Position numbers and translations under genes: made by a program. The notes beneath the pieces are model-generated. The model saw only the letters and a list, made by a program, of their open reading frames with translations, was not told the DNA's origin and made no database searches. Shown here piece by piece: positions 50,407-63,355 of a stretch of 64,000 nucleotides of DNA. Each line of letters starts with the position of its first letter. Positions within the stretch are counted from its first letter, which is position 1. Source of the stretch: Pezizomycotina sp. ARF18 (taxonomy: Eukaryota; Ascomycota). The stretch covers positions 36,233 to 100,232 of the forward strand of contig AZLU01000074.1 of the NCBI GenBank assembly GCA_002224055.1. The letters are read 5' to 3'.

Positions 50407-52497
50407 GATTAACGACTCTTTTTTTTCTCTTCCTCTCTTTCTTTCTTTTCTATATTTCTAAATTATTGGGGGTTCGATCATCTCCATTTCTTTAATGTCC
50501 TCTCCATTGATTTTGTACCCTACCTGTAATCATAGCTCTCTTGGATAACTTAGTCGCTAGAACGGTACTGGCATGGCGTTTTTCCATTCAATCCACTAAT
50601 ACTTGTGTTTTTGACCCTGTCCTATCTATTTCTTCGTTTTGCTCAGTTATCTACCGTCTCAGACATACTCTTAAGGCAAGGCAGTATAGGAGTTGAAATG
50701 ACGCTCCTGAACTTCTATACTAGCACTCTCTGCACCCATACAATATTACGCACAACCTTCATTCATCGGCTCACTTCAGTTAGATATACCCAGTTTCCTT
50801 TTTTTTTTCTTTTTTTTTTTTTTTCTTCAATAGAGAATCCGCTAGGTACCTTTTTTTATGACCTTGACCCTTGCTTCACTAGCGTTATGCACCAAACCAG
50901 GCTGATGGGACGATTATTGGACCCCTTCCTTTGGGGAACGATTGGATTTTTGAACATGGCAAAAAAAAAAAATTGCCACATCCGCACTTCAGCCACAAAA
51001 ATCACCAAAATAAAACAACTCACCCGCTGCAACCATTCCCACGCTATACCTGATCCAATGACATCATGTGATCTGTGGGGGAAACGAGCTTTCAAAAAGG
51101 ACTGGACGGCGAGAGTTGCCGATTGGAGGTTTTACTACTGCTGTTGGTTAAGACGTGCTTTCCCGGGTGAAAATGTGGGGGGGGGGGGCGCCTGCCAAAA
51201 TTGGACACTCGTAACGACGATCAGGTTACAGGTATGATTTCAATGGCTTTTTTTTTCTTTTCTTCTACATGCATACTTGTGAACTGCAAATACATGGTTT
51301 TCTCTATAAAAAAAAGATGGGATGCAATAAGTATAAGGAAAGTAATTTCCCCTCCCCTTTCATGCTATATGACAACATCATAAAAGTATCTCCCATTAAA
51401 GCTCGTAGACTACTACTAGCTCGTATAGAAAATAGGTAAGCTAGTAATGAAGCAGTATACCAGAGTATTCTCACCTATTAACAAGAGGCAATACGAGGTT
51501 AAAGAGGAGGAGTAACAAAGCACAACGAGGCCAAGGTTACTAGTATACTTGTTAGGCTACTGCCTTTTTCGCTTCTATACTAGTTCCAATACGCTACTGC
51601 ACTGCTCGCTCTCGCTTCTATACCCCGAAATACCATCTCACAACAATAATAATACACTAAGAAAAGGAGAAAAGGGAAAAAAAAGAGGAGACAAATACCA
51701 ACAAGAAGAAAAAAAAATCACCCTAAATTTCCTATTGTTCATTTTCGTTACAATACGTGGGCAGTTGAATTTCTTTTCCATTTATATAAAGAATTTTCAA
51801 ACTTTTCTTAAACACCAGTCTTCGAGTTGCTTCAGTATTGGAACTCAGGGGTCTCAAATTTTTTTTTTTTTTTCCCTTGGACCCTCTGTCCCAGACTCCC
51901 AGACTCCCAGACTCGGTTTTACCCCGGAGCTAATTATTTTGTCATCGGCGCCCTCTAAATTTTTGGTTGCAGACAATTTTACTACTTCCTTGCCAGTGGC
52001 AGCATCAAGCAGCTGGGTGTTTCGTTTCATTTCCCTTTTTTTTTTTCTTTTTTTTTTCCCTCGGGTACGCATTCATCTTCACGGCCATCGCCTTCCTCCT
52101 TGCACCCAAGGTGTCTTTCTTATTTATATCTATTTGCTGGCTCCCATCCTTTTTACCCTGCTTTCAGATTGACGAGACGTTTTTGAGATGTTGGCTACCG
52201 TTGCTGGTACGTTTTGAGAGAGAGGTTAAGGCGCAGGAAAAAATACTAAAGCTCCGCCGAAGAATTGCGGAAACTGCCCACTTGCTTTTTCATTTGGACC
52301 ACGGCGTCTCAACCCGCCACCGCCCTCCCACTTTTGCTAGCTGCTGACCGCTGAGATCGACAGTTTGACGCATACTCCCCACCATTCCTGTACATTGAAA
52401 GGACTTGCGGGTCTACCGCCAGTGCTCCTCCTGCCCGACCACATCGCCACCGTTCAGTGCACTGAGGGGAAGTTTCCTCACAAATCGGTACTCCAGC
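50407..52497. other. Long leader region of the histidine kinase gene
   Basis: 2.1 kb without a supported gene between SOF1 and the kinase gene. It contains T-rich tracts (50800-50824; 51857-51874; 52035-52058), a G12 run (about 51177-51188) and three tandem CCCAGACT units (51890-51913). The kinase promoter and 5' leader should be here. Confidence 0.5.
51890..51913. repeat. Three tandem CCCAGACT octamers
   Basis: Three perfect copies of CCCAGACT in a row, directly after a T17 tract. Short and of unknown role. Confidence 0.85.
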
Positions 52498-55400
52498 ATG
52501 AGCACGCGAGACAAGAACGTGGACATACCTCCTAGGTTGTTCGAGCAGCTCTCCCAATTGCCGGGATATACTTTTGATGTCACAAGACCGGTTTATCATT
52601 CGGTACGCTCTTTCGCGGCGTTTTTTTTTTTTTTCTTTTTTTTTCTGTTCATCGTCCTCCTTGACCTTCCACCTCGCGTCTTACTATTTGCCGTATTCTC
52701 AGTCTAATATCCATCTGGTCTTATTTGAATATCTAGAGCTATGATAACTGGCACGTATACGGTACACGCCACATACCCTAGCCGACGTCCCGTCATCATC
52801 GTCGGCACAGGGGATATCGCAAAATGGCCGACCGTCTTCCGTTACAAACCTTACTTATATGGCTGGGGTCAAATCGCCTGGGCTGTCGCAAAACCAGCAC
52901 AGGAACGTTTTTAGCCCCGTTGAGAATCCCTCTAGCCCAGTAGATGAAGAAGATCCTTCTGAGTGCAGTATCCCGGTTGTTGCTCGAATATCGTCTCACA
53001 CGCTACGGATAGAACGGGAGTTTCAACTGGCATCGAGGCTACAGAAGTTGGGAGACCCTGACTGCTTGCGAATCGTGCGTCCCATCGACCTTATTCACCT
53101 TTCAGCGTCGGGCTTGGTGGCATCTGTTTTTGCGTCTCCCGGAGTTAATTCTCTGCAAGAGTTCTTTGGGCAACTTGCCAGCAAAAAATATTTCTTTTTA
53201 AATGGAGAAATAGACCAGCGTCAGTCCGCGGCAACCTTGCCTGGAGAGGAGCAACTCATGCCCCTTCATCTATTCCTAACTTTCGCCATAGGTATATATC
53301 GATTCAATCTGCTTTGTACTTCTATTTTCTTAAAATTCTCTCGCTGTCGAGCATAACTTCTAATACTTATGATGAATACAATTTTTTGACGCAATTTAGG
53401 TGCCTGTGAATGCTTGGAGCTTCTTCACCATAGCTCTAACACGGTTCATGGTGAACTACGAGAAGACGCCTTCCATTTCTCTCGCAAAGACGGAGCAGTA
53501 AGGCTCCTGAACTTTGGATCTGGCCCCCGCGCGTTTGAAAACGGCCTGAACTCGCACGTTTGGAGCGAACTAAGCAAGCAATCTGGGATCGAGGACAGGC
53601 TCATGTATATTGCGCCGGAACAAACAGGGAGGATGGCACATAACCCCGATACCAGAACTGATATCTACAGCTTGGGAGTTCTATTTTACATCCTTCTATC
53701 GAGGAAGCGCCCGTTTGAGTCGACCGACCCAATGGAAATTGTTCAATGTGTTTTATCAAAGAAACTGCCGCCAATTCACACAGTTCGTATGGACGTTCCT
53801 GAAATATTGACCGATATCATCCACAAGATGACATCCAAACGGGTGGAGAAGCGGTATTCTTCTGCAACTGGGCTGAAGCACGACATGAAGTTTGTTCAAT
53901 CATGTCTCGGTACGGGCAAGATGGCGGAATTGAAGAACTACAAACTTGGAACGAAAGATATCGTTTCATTTTTCAGGTTACCATCGGTAATGCTCGGTAG
54001 AGAAGAGTACTTCACAAAGATCGTCAAGATTATAGCTTCCATGTCTAGGCGACATGCCCGCGCAGCTGCGTCACGTCACGGAGTTTTTGACATCAATCCC
54101 GAAGCGCAGTCCTCCAATAGCACCAGCGCTGGCATCTTTGGAGAGCCGGTGGACTCTGGGAGCATGAGCTCGGGCGAAGTAAGCAAAATGGGGCCACTAT
54201 CGAAGGATGATTCATCCACAAATGATTCGTATTCAGAGCTGTTATCATCTACAGGAGGCTCCTCTCGTAAGGAATCCGATGGATTCGGCCCCGGTTCTAT
54301 GGCAATACCTCACCTGTCGAAAGATCCAAGCTCGAGCACCTTTAACATGTCTGAGCGCTCCAAGAGCACGACTACATCAGGAAACTCTTCCCAGCTGGTG
54401 GAACAGGTTGCTTACAAGCGTCGCGGCCGGTGTGAGGTTATTGCAATCTCGGGACCAGCGGGAGTCGGAAAGTCTTCATTGGTTGCTTCAGTGCAGACCG
54501 AGGCACGGCGGCGAGGCTGTTTCGCGAGCGCCAAGTTTGATCGCGCTAGGCAGCGACCTTTCGACGCGATACTCAAGGTCATATCGTCCATTTTCAAGCA
54601 GATGCTTACTGAAAGCGAGGAAATCATTGGGGAACTCAGTTATAACGTCCGAGCATTCCTCAAACCGCAGTGGGTCAGCCTGCACAGGGCTTTAGATCTG
54701 CCCGACCTTTCGAACGTTTTCCATCACGATGCTGATATGCCATTTTCCGGACATGTTACTTATTCGTCGAGGGGTTCGACTGATACTGAAACAAACGATG
54801 ATTTTCCCTCGCCCACACCGGACTCTTCGGCATCTCCTGCAGATATCATGCGAATCGGCGGCAACAAAATGCGGTTTCGTTCCATGCTCGTGGAGCTTCT
54901 CCGTATGCTGTCGAAAGCGAAGCTTCTATGCCTCTGTCTTGATGACCTGCAGTTCGCAGATCAAGAAAGTTTGGATCTTCTTTCAGCAATAGTCACTTCC
55001 CGGAACACCCTAGTCTTGATTGTTACTTATAGGGAGGACGAGATGGATATTGCAAAAGTACGGTCCGTGCTTTCCTCAGACCGGTCAAATTTAACTCACA
55101 TTGCTCTCAAGGAGCTGGGAGAAGACGATGTGCGGGAATATTTAGCACAAACCTTGCATCAAACTAAGGACGCTGTCCGTCCACTGGCCGCTATCCTGAT
55201 GGAGAAAACCAAGGTAATCCGTTCTACATGCGAGAAATGTTGCATACCTGCTTCCTTCAAGGTGGTATAACATACGACTGGAAGAGCTCTGCATGGACAT
55301 ATGATTTTGATTTCATCTTCAAATTGTTTGAATCCGGAGAATACCAAAGTGATGCTAGCCGGAACGACCTCATTATCAAGCGCTTTCAGGATATTTCCAA

Positions 55401-58400
55401 TAAGGATGTCCGAATGTTGTTAGCTTGGGCATCGCTGCTTGGTTCAACCTTCTCATTCCGATTTGTTAAACGGCTTTTCTACGGCAAACACCTTAAACAA
55501 ATCATCCCAGAAGACCTTGACCTGCCTACAAGAACCCAGGAAAGCGTCAAGAACCCGGTGGATGATGTCGTGAATGCGTTGCAGTATATTTTGGAGATCG
55601 GACTTATTGTTCCCACTGAAAATGAGGACGTTTTCCGGTACGAACTGTTTAAGCCTTCGACTCCCCGCAGAAGAACTATGAAGGGGAAACTCCTTATCAT
55701 TTAGTAATGTATCCAATGTTAACTTGATATTGCTTGTAGATTCGCGCATGACAGATACTTGCACGCCGCAAGTGGGCTGCAAGCCATGGGAAATCGCTCG
55801 CACATGCATCTTGCGATTTCACTCTTGATGATAGAGGAACAGAGGCAGGGTCGAAGTACTGATTGGCAAACCGAATCATTTGGCAGCTATAACATCGCAT
55901 ACCATCTATGTGAATCTTCGGACATTTTAAGGCCAAGTTCCAAAGCGCTACCCCTATCGAAAAATCCTCATCAACGCTGCTCGCAAAGCAGCAGAGAATG
56001 GCGCCCACTTCGCTGCCATAGATTTCAACATGACAGCCATCAACCTCCTGCAGGAGAATCCATGGGGCGCTGACGAAAATCCTGACTCGTTCTACGAAGA
56101 GACTTTGGACCTTTACAATCGAACGGCGGAAAGTTTATGGTATCAGAATGGTCAACGTCTTACTGAAATTGTTAACCTTGCTAAGGTTGTCATGCAGAAC
56201 GCAAGGAATCCAACGGATAAAGTTACCTGTTGGATACTTTACAACCGCGTCCTCCTGCAAACGCGGAAGTTCAAAGAAGCTCTTAGTTCCACTCTGGAGC
56301 TCTTACGCATGCTCGATATTGACGTCTCTGGTGATTGGACGTGGGAAGATTGTGATTCCGAGTATGCGATTCTCAAAACAAGGATACTGGAGCTACAGCA
56401 AGATAAAATTGCGTCAATATCCATCAACGAAGACCCTACCTGTCTCGCGCTGGGGTCTGTCTTGTTTGAAGCGACCATCGTCGCATACATACTATCGATG
56501 GAACTTTTTTACCGTTTAGTCCTTCGTATGGTGCGCATGCATTTAGACCAAGGAGCTTACACGGAAACGGGAATCGCTTATGTATATCTCGGGAGTTTGG
56601 CTCTGCAACGTTATAACGACCAATTTTCGCCTCAGAGCTTGCCGAGGTAGGTACTCGGTGTTTAGATACCTATGGGGACATTCAGACAAATGGACGGGGC
56701 ACCGTGCTCTACATGGTTTTCCTGAGCCACCTGAAAGTCCACGTCTCGGTTGCTGCCGCTGGGTTGAACACTGCTTTGGAATACAATATTGCAGCCGGCG
56801 ATAGAATGTTTGCGTCTTTTACCCTTGCGAACACCGCAGCTTATAAATTCTATGCCTCTGAGGATCTCCGTGAAGTTGATGCGTACTGCAAGTATGCAAT
56901 GGACGAGCTATCCGCGTGGTCCGAAGAACCAGATCCAGGAATTATTTTGATCTCCGTTCAGCAAACAGTAAAGGCACTAATGGGAAAAACTAACATCGAG
57001 GATCCCAAAGAAGTCCTCAGCGATGAAGCTCACGACTCCACAAAATTCATCGCTTTGGTGAAGAGTCTGCTCGACGATCCGGACTTCGCTCTCAACACAT
57101 ACAACACGTTCCGGATCATGGTTCTATATCTATTTGGGCATTACAACGAAGCCGTGGAGATAGGAGTGCTTGTATTAAGAAGATCGATCTGACCCCTGCG
57201 CAAAGAGATACACGGCTTTTACTCTTCTACTACTCGCTATCTCTGATTTCCAAGATAAGAGAGAACCCGGACCTTGCGGACGCGACTTCAGCGAAACGCT
57301 ACAGAAGATCAGGTACTACAAGGGGTGCATCGAAGCATGGACTGGGACATCCGACGTAAACTATCGGGCATGGATCGACATTCTCAGGGCAGAAATTCAT
57401 GATGTTGAAGGTAACTATTTTGAGGCAGCGAGGGTTTATGAATAGCTCTCGACGCTTGTCAACAAGGCGGATTTGCTCTGGAAGAAGCACTCACGTACGA
57501 AGTCGCTGGCGAATTTTATATCAGAAGAGGAATCAAGCGAGCGTCTCAGAACTTCTCAAAGAAGCCGCAACGACTTACACGCAAGTGGAGCATCAGCGAA
57601 GGCCGATCAGCTACGAGCGAGGCATGGAAAGTCATTGAGAAATTCAAACACGCGCTCTCGAGATGTAGGGTGTCAGACTGACTTCCATGTCCTTCATCAA
57701 GACAATAATGTCGATCAATTCCGTATGGAGCAAGAACCTACCTTCAGGGCCTCGGTGAAGCCTGGATACCTCCTCAGAGAGACGATAGCGTGATGTTGGA
57801 GACCCCAAGGTCGTCGCAAACACGTTGCTCAGTCCGATAACCCTTGATACGCTTGATCTCAACGCTATTATCACTTCAATCGCTGATATCGTCAGAGGTC
57901 GAGCTAGACACCCTGTTGGCGAAGATGTGCCAGATTGTGCTGGATAACATGGAAGCCAGGCGGACTCGGTTAGTATCATTGTCAAAGAAGAAGAGCAGTT
58001 CTTGGTATCCGCCGTCGGTGACATCGATAATGGGGTTAAAAACACATCAACCTGGTCTGCCGCTTACCTCTAGCGACGTTAACGTATCGGCTGCCATAAT
58101 TTTGTACATCGTTCGTACTCACGAGACCTTGTTCATTCATAACGTCGCTGAAGATGAACGGTTTTCGAATACGTCCGAAGAATGGAACAATAATCACCCT
58201 CAAGGGAAGTCGGTGATCGCCATGCCTATAGTCAATAATAGGTCGGAGCTGGTCGGCGTCGTGTACTTAGAGGGCGCAGTCAATGCCTTCACTGATAGAA
58301 ACTTAGTTGTACTCTCCTATCTCACGTCTCAGATCGGTATCAGCATCACGAATGCGCTCCTATTCGCCAGTGTCAAGGCAGTTTCTCGAACAAACTACGC

Positions 58401-60152
58401 TATGATAGAATCCCTGAATAACGCCCTGGCTAAAGCCCAAGAGTCTAAGGAACGGGCGAAAGCAGCACGGGAAGAAGCCATACGTATGATGAAATTGAAG
58501 GAAGAGGCCTCGAGGGCGAAGTCGAATTTTTAGCGAATATTTCTCACGAAATTAGAACTCCGCTCAGTGGCGTCGTCGGCATCTGCGAGCTTTTGCGAAG
58601 CACCGAGCTGACGACCGAGCAAAGCGAAATGACCGAGAGTATGAGGAAATGCGCTGACACTCTCCTTACGGTAATAAACGACATTTTGGATTACAGCAAA
58701 ATCGAAGCTGGCAAAAATGAAGTTCTTCAATGTTCCTTTTTGCCTGTGGGACAATATTCACGAAGTAGTAAGGGCTCTGTCGTATGCGAACCTAGAAAGG
58801 AATGTAAAAGTTGTCGAGAAATTGGACATTCCCAAGCAACTGGTTCTAGGCGATCCTGCCCGTATTCACCAGGTATTGATGAACCTTCTCAGCAATGCCT
58901 TCAAGTTTTGCAACGAAGGATTTATTCGTGTGAATGCTAGAAAGGATGACGAAGATGAGGAGTCTATTACATATACAGTATCCGTTGCAGATACTGCATT
59001 GGAATAGACAAGGAGACGCTTGCGTTATTGTTCATGCCATTCTCACAGGCTGATTCGTCTACTGGAAAACGCTTTGTGGAACTGGACTCGGTCTCAGTAT
59101 ATGCAAGAGCTTGATAGAAAGCATGGGAGGCACGATAAGCATGACGAGCGAGTTGGCAAAGGAACAACCGTTTTTTCAAACATCAAATTCCAGAAGGCAC
59201 CAACGAATGCGGCTCCTCATGATAATACTCTAAACCATTGGATCCGGATCCGATGGAGCAGTACAATAGGACTGCAAACCAAGCGCCGGACGACGAGAAC
59301 GAAAATTCATTCTGGGCGAAGCACAAAGCAAATTCCTCGCTCACTGCCGCGCAAAGATCTGAAAATACTACTAGTGGAGGATAATTCCATTAACCAGAAG
59401 ATTGCTCTGTCCTTCATAAGGAAGTTAAAGTTCAACGTTGATGCTGTGGACAATGGGCAAACAGGCTGTGGATACTTTGAGGAAACATGCGAAGGAAAGG
59501 AAGCCATACCACCTGGTTCTAATGGACATTATGAATGCCGGTTATGGATGGCTATACGGCTTGCAAGACTTTAAGGAGCGATGATGTGCCGGAGGTAAAA
59601 AATGTTTTGGTCATAGCGATGACTGGTGAGGATCTCTCGTTCCCCTGATATTTACAGTGTATTTTTTTCAAATTCTATTGGAATGCTTCTAACTCGGGCT
59701 TACTAGCATCCGCCATCCGTGTGATCGAGAACGCTGCTTGGACGCAGGAATGAACGACTATTGTAAGTAATATGGATGTCCCTACTCATAGCTATCGAAA
59801 AACCCTCGCTTCTAACGAATCACGATAGTGGCGAAACCTGTCCGAGCTGCCGTTCTGAAAAACATGCTAGAAAAGTATTTGGAACGGCCGGAAACCCGAA
59901 CGCCACTGAGGCCGAGAAATTTGCGGAAGACTCTAAAGTACGACTGGCAGCTAAGGATAGCATCATGGCTGCCGAGAATTCATCCAAGTCCTCCCAAACG
60001 GCCTCCGACGACGAACAAGTACTGCCTATGTCTCCAGAGCCCGATTCTGATCACAAAATACTCAATGATCCGATGTCACGACATTGGAAGATAAAGCCTC
60101 GGCTAGTGATAAAGCAAAGCCTATAGAATCTCCCACGCGCCAGCCCAAATAA
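52498..60152 (+). CDS. Group X hybrid histidine kinase (Chk1/Mak2-type)
   Basis: A sensor of the two-component relay feeding stress MAP kinase signalling. It starts MSTRDKNVDIPPRLFEQL; an intron (52603-52736) leads to SYDNWHVYGTRHI. A Ser/Thr kinase-like domain follows (YIAPEQTGRMAHNPDTRTDI, YSLGVLFYILL); its HGELRED and LLNFGSG replace HRD and DFG, so it is probably inactive. An AAA-like ATPase has Walker A GPAGVGKSS (about 54452-54478) and CLCLDDLQFAD. A helical TPR-like region spans about 55200-57650. A GAF domain lies at about 57860-58380. HisKA has NISHEIRTPLSG with the phospho-His at 58544. HATPase has HQVLMNLLSNAFKF and a GTGLGLSICKSL box. The receiver has ILLVEDNSINQKIA and VLMDI (phospho-Asp). 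Introns include 53292-53399, 55638-55739, about 59624-59705 and about 59762-59828. About fifteen frame slips occur. The end is at 60126 or, in the neighbouring frame, 60152. Confidence 0.93.
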
Positions 60153-61513
60153 GGCCTACTCTCTTCTTCCCATTCTTCAATCTAATTTATATCTCCTTTT
60201 CCCCGCTTATTTCTTTTGTTTTCTCTTCGGAATTTCAATAAAGATATATCTTGTCTTGACATCTAGTTGCTCTGCTCACCAACGCACCACTTATCCTTAT
60301 CCGTACTATTTTTTTTTCCCACTTATCTATACACGTGTTTCTTCTATGCTAGTAAAATTATACTTGCCACCTTGCTATATTATATTTTCCTGCCGTTGCT
60401 GTTACACCCGCGTTTTCTTCTTTCCTTTCTTTCTTCGGTAAAAGCTTCAACATGGTGATAGATGGAGTAGCTGCGGATGCATTCTTGGTCTTGTTTACAC
60501 GTATTCATTTATACCTCAGGAATGTTTGGAGAATTTAAATGTTTATAGCTATCGACATGCTAGCTGGTTGTTTGACCCTCTTCTTTTTTATTCCTTTCTT
60601 ATACACCTATATTCCCTATATTGTATCTGCTTAGAAGTCTTGAACCTCTTAAGGAGTTTGGAGGTCCGAGAATACTACTATTTCTAGTTTACCAATCTTA
60701 TTCTCCTTGCTCATGGCTTGTATATATCCTCCCCCATATTTATAATACATTTTAACAAAGAACACATAGCTGTATATATAGACACTTACCTAAAGAATCC
60801 CTTACCCACTCCGTAAGTAGTTATTATATACGTAATGAATTATTAATAAGCACGATCGCTCGATACTTTGGAGATATATTGAGAGACATTGGTGGGAAAG
60901 AACACTTTTGCGTAATATCAAAAATTGCGTGTCTAAACTCCCCAAATCCGATCTCGGCACGAAGAAAATCGTCCCGGCGCTTATCGATAACGCAAATACT
61001 TAATCTATCACACGTTTTCCTGAACAGATAGTGAATTAACCCCCTTCAAACACTCAGAAACCAAACAGGCACGTATCCCACCACCCCTTTTAATACTTCC
61101 GTGTCGAATTGCCTTCAGAGAAAGACCACCTCAATCATTCCGTTTATTTAGAATATATATATCTGCTCTTAGAGTTAAACCCCCCCCCTTTTTTTTTTTT
61201 TTTTCTTTTCTTCTCTCTTATTTTTCCTATCAATTATTCACTTCGTGGTGCGCAGAGCGTCCAAATTCTTCAAAGCTCGTTAAATTCTGACGTCGGCGGT
61301 TTCCTTTTTCATTTTTTACTCGTCGCTCTTTGCTCTTGCTCTTGCTCTTTTTGCTGGACAGAAAGAAGAAATCTGCTTCGCCCTTTTGTTCTTAGTAGAT
61401 TACAATCGCCGCATACCTATCCCTCGACGACGCCAGTGTTATTTGATCGTTGCCCTTGAACTTGAAAATGGAAGCTCCGCAACACCCTCAGGCTTTTCTA
61501 GCGACAAGCCGTC
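60153..61513. other. Spacer upstream of the SDR gene
   Basis: An AT-rich region with no gene seen. A C9 run passes directly into T20 at about 61170-61204, and a pyrimidine-rich stretch continues to about 61370. A start at 61468 in another frame is possible for the next gene but is less likely. Confidence 0.5.
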
Positions 61514-62687
61514 ATGTCGCTGATAAACATCGACATCCTCGTCCTGGTCCTCCACAATACATTCCTGCACCCGTTCTTCGTCTGGCTCGTACCTCTGGCC
61601 CTGCGCGCGGTCACGTTCCAGTACCACCACCCCCCGCTGTGGGGTAGCATCCTGTACTCCGTTCTGGTTACCCTGTACTGGCTGGCTGGCATCATCAACA
61701 GGAGGCTCGCTTACGGTCGCGGTCGGAAGATGCACAAGACCGACGAGGTGATGGTCATTACGGGCGGGTCTAGCGTCTTGTCTCCTGATCGCGCAGGTAT
61801 ACGGTATGAGAGGGATGAGCGTCGCCGTCTTGGATGTTCGGGAACCGGAAGTTGAGGTTATGAACGTTAGCTACTATAACTGCGATGTCGGTGATAAGGA
61901 CCAGGTTAAGAAGGCTGCGAAGCAGATTGAAGAAGACGTAAGACCGCTATTTCACTATCAAGGGCTTGCGAATGGTTTATAGACTAACCTCTTTTTTTTT
62001 TTTTTTTTTATATAAGCTGGGCACGCCAACGATTCTTATCAACAATGCAGCTATCGTCAATGGAAAGTCTGTCCTTGACCTCTCCAACGACGAAGTGAGA
62101 ACACTTTCCAAGACAAACGTGTTGTCGCATTTCTACACGATCAAACAATTCGTCCCGGGAATGATCGAGGAAGGAAGGGGAACCATTGTCACCATATCCA
62201 GCACCCTCTCTCATATCGGTCCCAAAAACTGCTGTAGGTTCAGAGTTTTTACCAGTTTCTTTGATATGCACTAAGCTAAAGTTGACTTTCTCTACTTTCT
62301 AGCCGATTACGCTGCCTCCAAAGCTGCTGTCCGCCTCCTCCACGACTCCTTGACTGCCGAGCTCGCCGAACACCCCAATATTAAGACCCTCCTCGTTACT
62401 CCTGGTCAGCTCAACACGCCGCTGTTCTACGGCGTCGAAACTCCCTCGAATTTCTTCGCCCCTGTCCTCGAGCCTGTCGATGTCGCCAAAGAGCTGATCT
62501 CCGCCATTGACGCCGGCTCCGGAGGCGAGATCGCTCTGCCGCTGTACTCGAGGTGGATTCCAGTCATGAGGGCCCTTGCCGATTAGCATCCAGCGGTTCG
62601 TGCGATATATGAGCCGGTTGCGACACTGCTATGAAAACTTTCAAGGGACGTGCTGGATTGGCTGCCGAGGAAGCCGAGAAGGAGTAA
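61514..62687 (+). CDS. Membrane-anchored short-chain dehydrogenase/reductase
   Basis: An NAD(P)-dependent SDR of the retinol dehydrogenase/DHRS type. The N-terminus MSLINIDILVLVLHNTFLHP then FFVWLVPLALRA and a hydrophobic ILYSVLVTLYWLAGII segment suggest membrane anchoring. Cofactor-binding motif VITGGSS is followed by a slip and then LLIAQVYGMRGMSVAVLDV. An intron (61938-62016) leads to LGTPTILINNAAIVNGKS (NNA motif), then TIVTISSTLSHIG. A second intron (62234-62302) precedes SDYAASKAAVRLLHDS, with the catalytic Tyr and Lys. LLVTPGQLNTPLFYGV is the substrate-side loop. The ordinary stop after VMRALAD is at 62584; a one-base slip there would continue to RFVRYMSRLRHCYENF and end at 62687, which I prefer. 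Substrate unknown, possibly lipid or retinoid-like. Confidence 0.87.
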
Positions 62688-63355
62688 TATAAATGTGATC
62701 TTTCGGTATATTAAGTAAATAGTTATGGTTTAATGAGCGGTGACAGAAGAAACACTTTGTTATATTATATCAAGCTTAAACTCATTACGTATTATCTTTG
62801 CAAAGCAGGTGCCACTATTGGCACGAAAATATGAATAGCATATAATAATAAATACTATTATCTGATAAAATAGAGCTCTCTATCTTCGTGCACGAGGAAT
62901 GGCGAAGATTGATACCGATGACCCCACTTAGCACTGCTAGCAGGAGAAATGACTTTATATCTCTTTTTATTATCATATAGATACCAATATGCATCGTGTT
63001 CAAAGCCTTGGAGGTGTTTTTGCCTTGTACGGAGTACGTTCGTTGAGTTTTTATTATTTTATCTAGTGCGCGCTTATCGTACAAGCGCGCCAAGCGATCA
63101 AAAAGTAAAAAAAATAAAAAAAGAGATCTGCTTTTGGATGGGGCTAAGAATTTAAGATAAAGCTTCCAGTCAGAACCTTACAAATTCACACCACCAAACT
63201 CAACGAAAACGCGTGGCTCCCTCAATACCGCGCACATTCCTCCCTCCTTGCTGCAATATCAAGATACGAAGCCCGAGCAAGCCTGAGCTTAGAGTGCCTT
63301 TCATTTCCCGTTCTTTATATACACCCTACTAGAGTTGCACACAGAATCAGCAAGC
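62688..63355. other. Intergenic spacer before RPN6
   Basis: An AT-rich spacer containing the SDR 3' flank and the RPN6 promoter. I see no gene; a minus-strand open frame at 62815-63093 has no signature. Confidence 0.5.

Noticed and set aside
51854-52072. A minus-strand open frame containing TQLLDAATGKEVVKLSATK
   Set aside because: Its ends are translated pyrimidine tracts and octamer repeats; I found no neighbouring exon.
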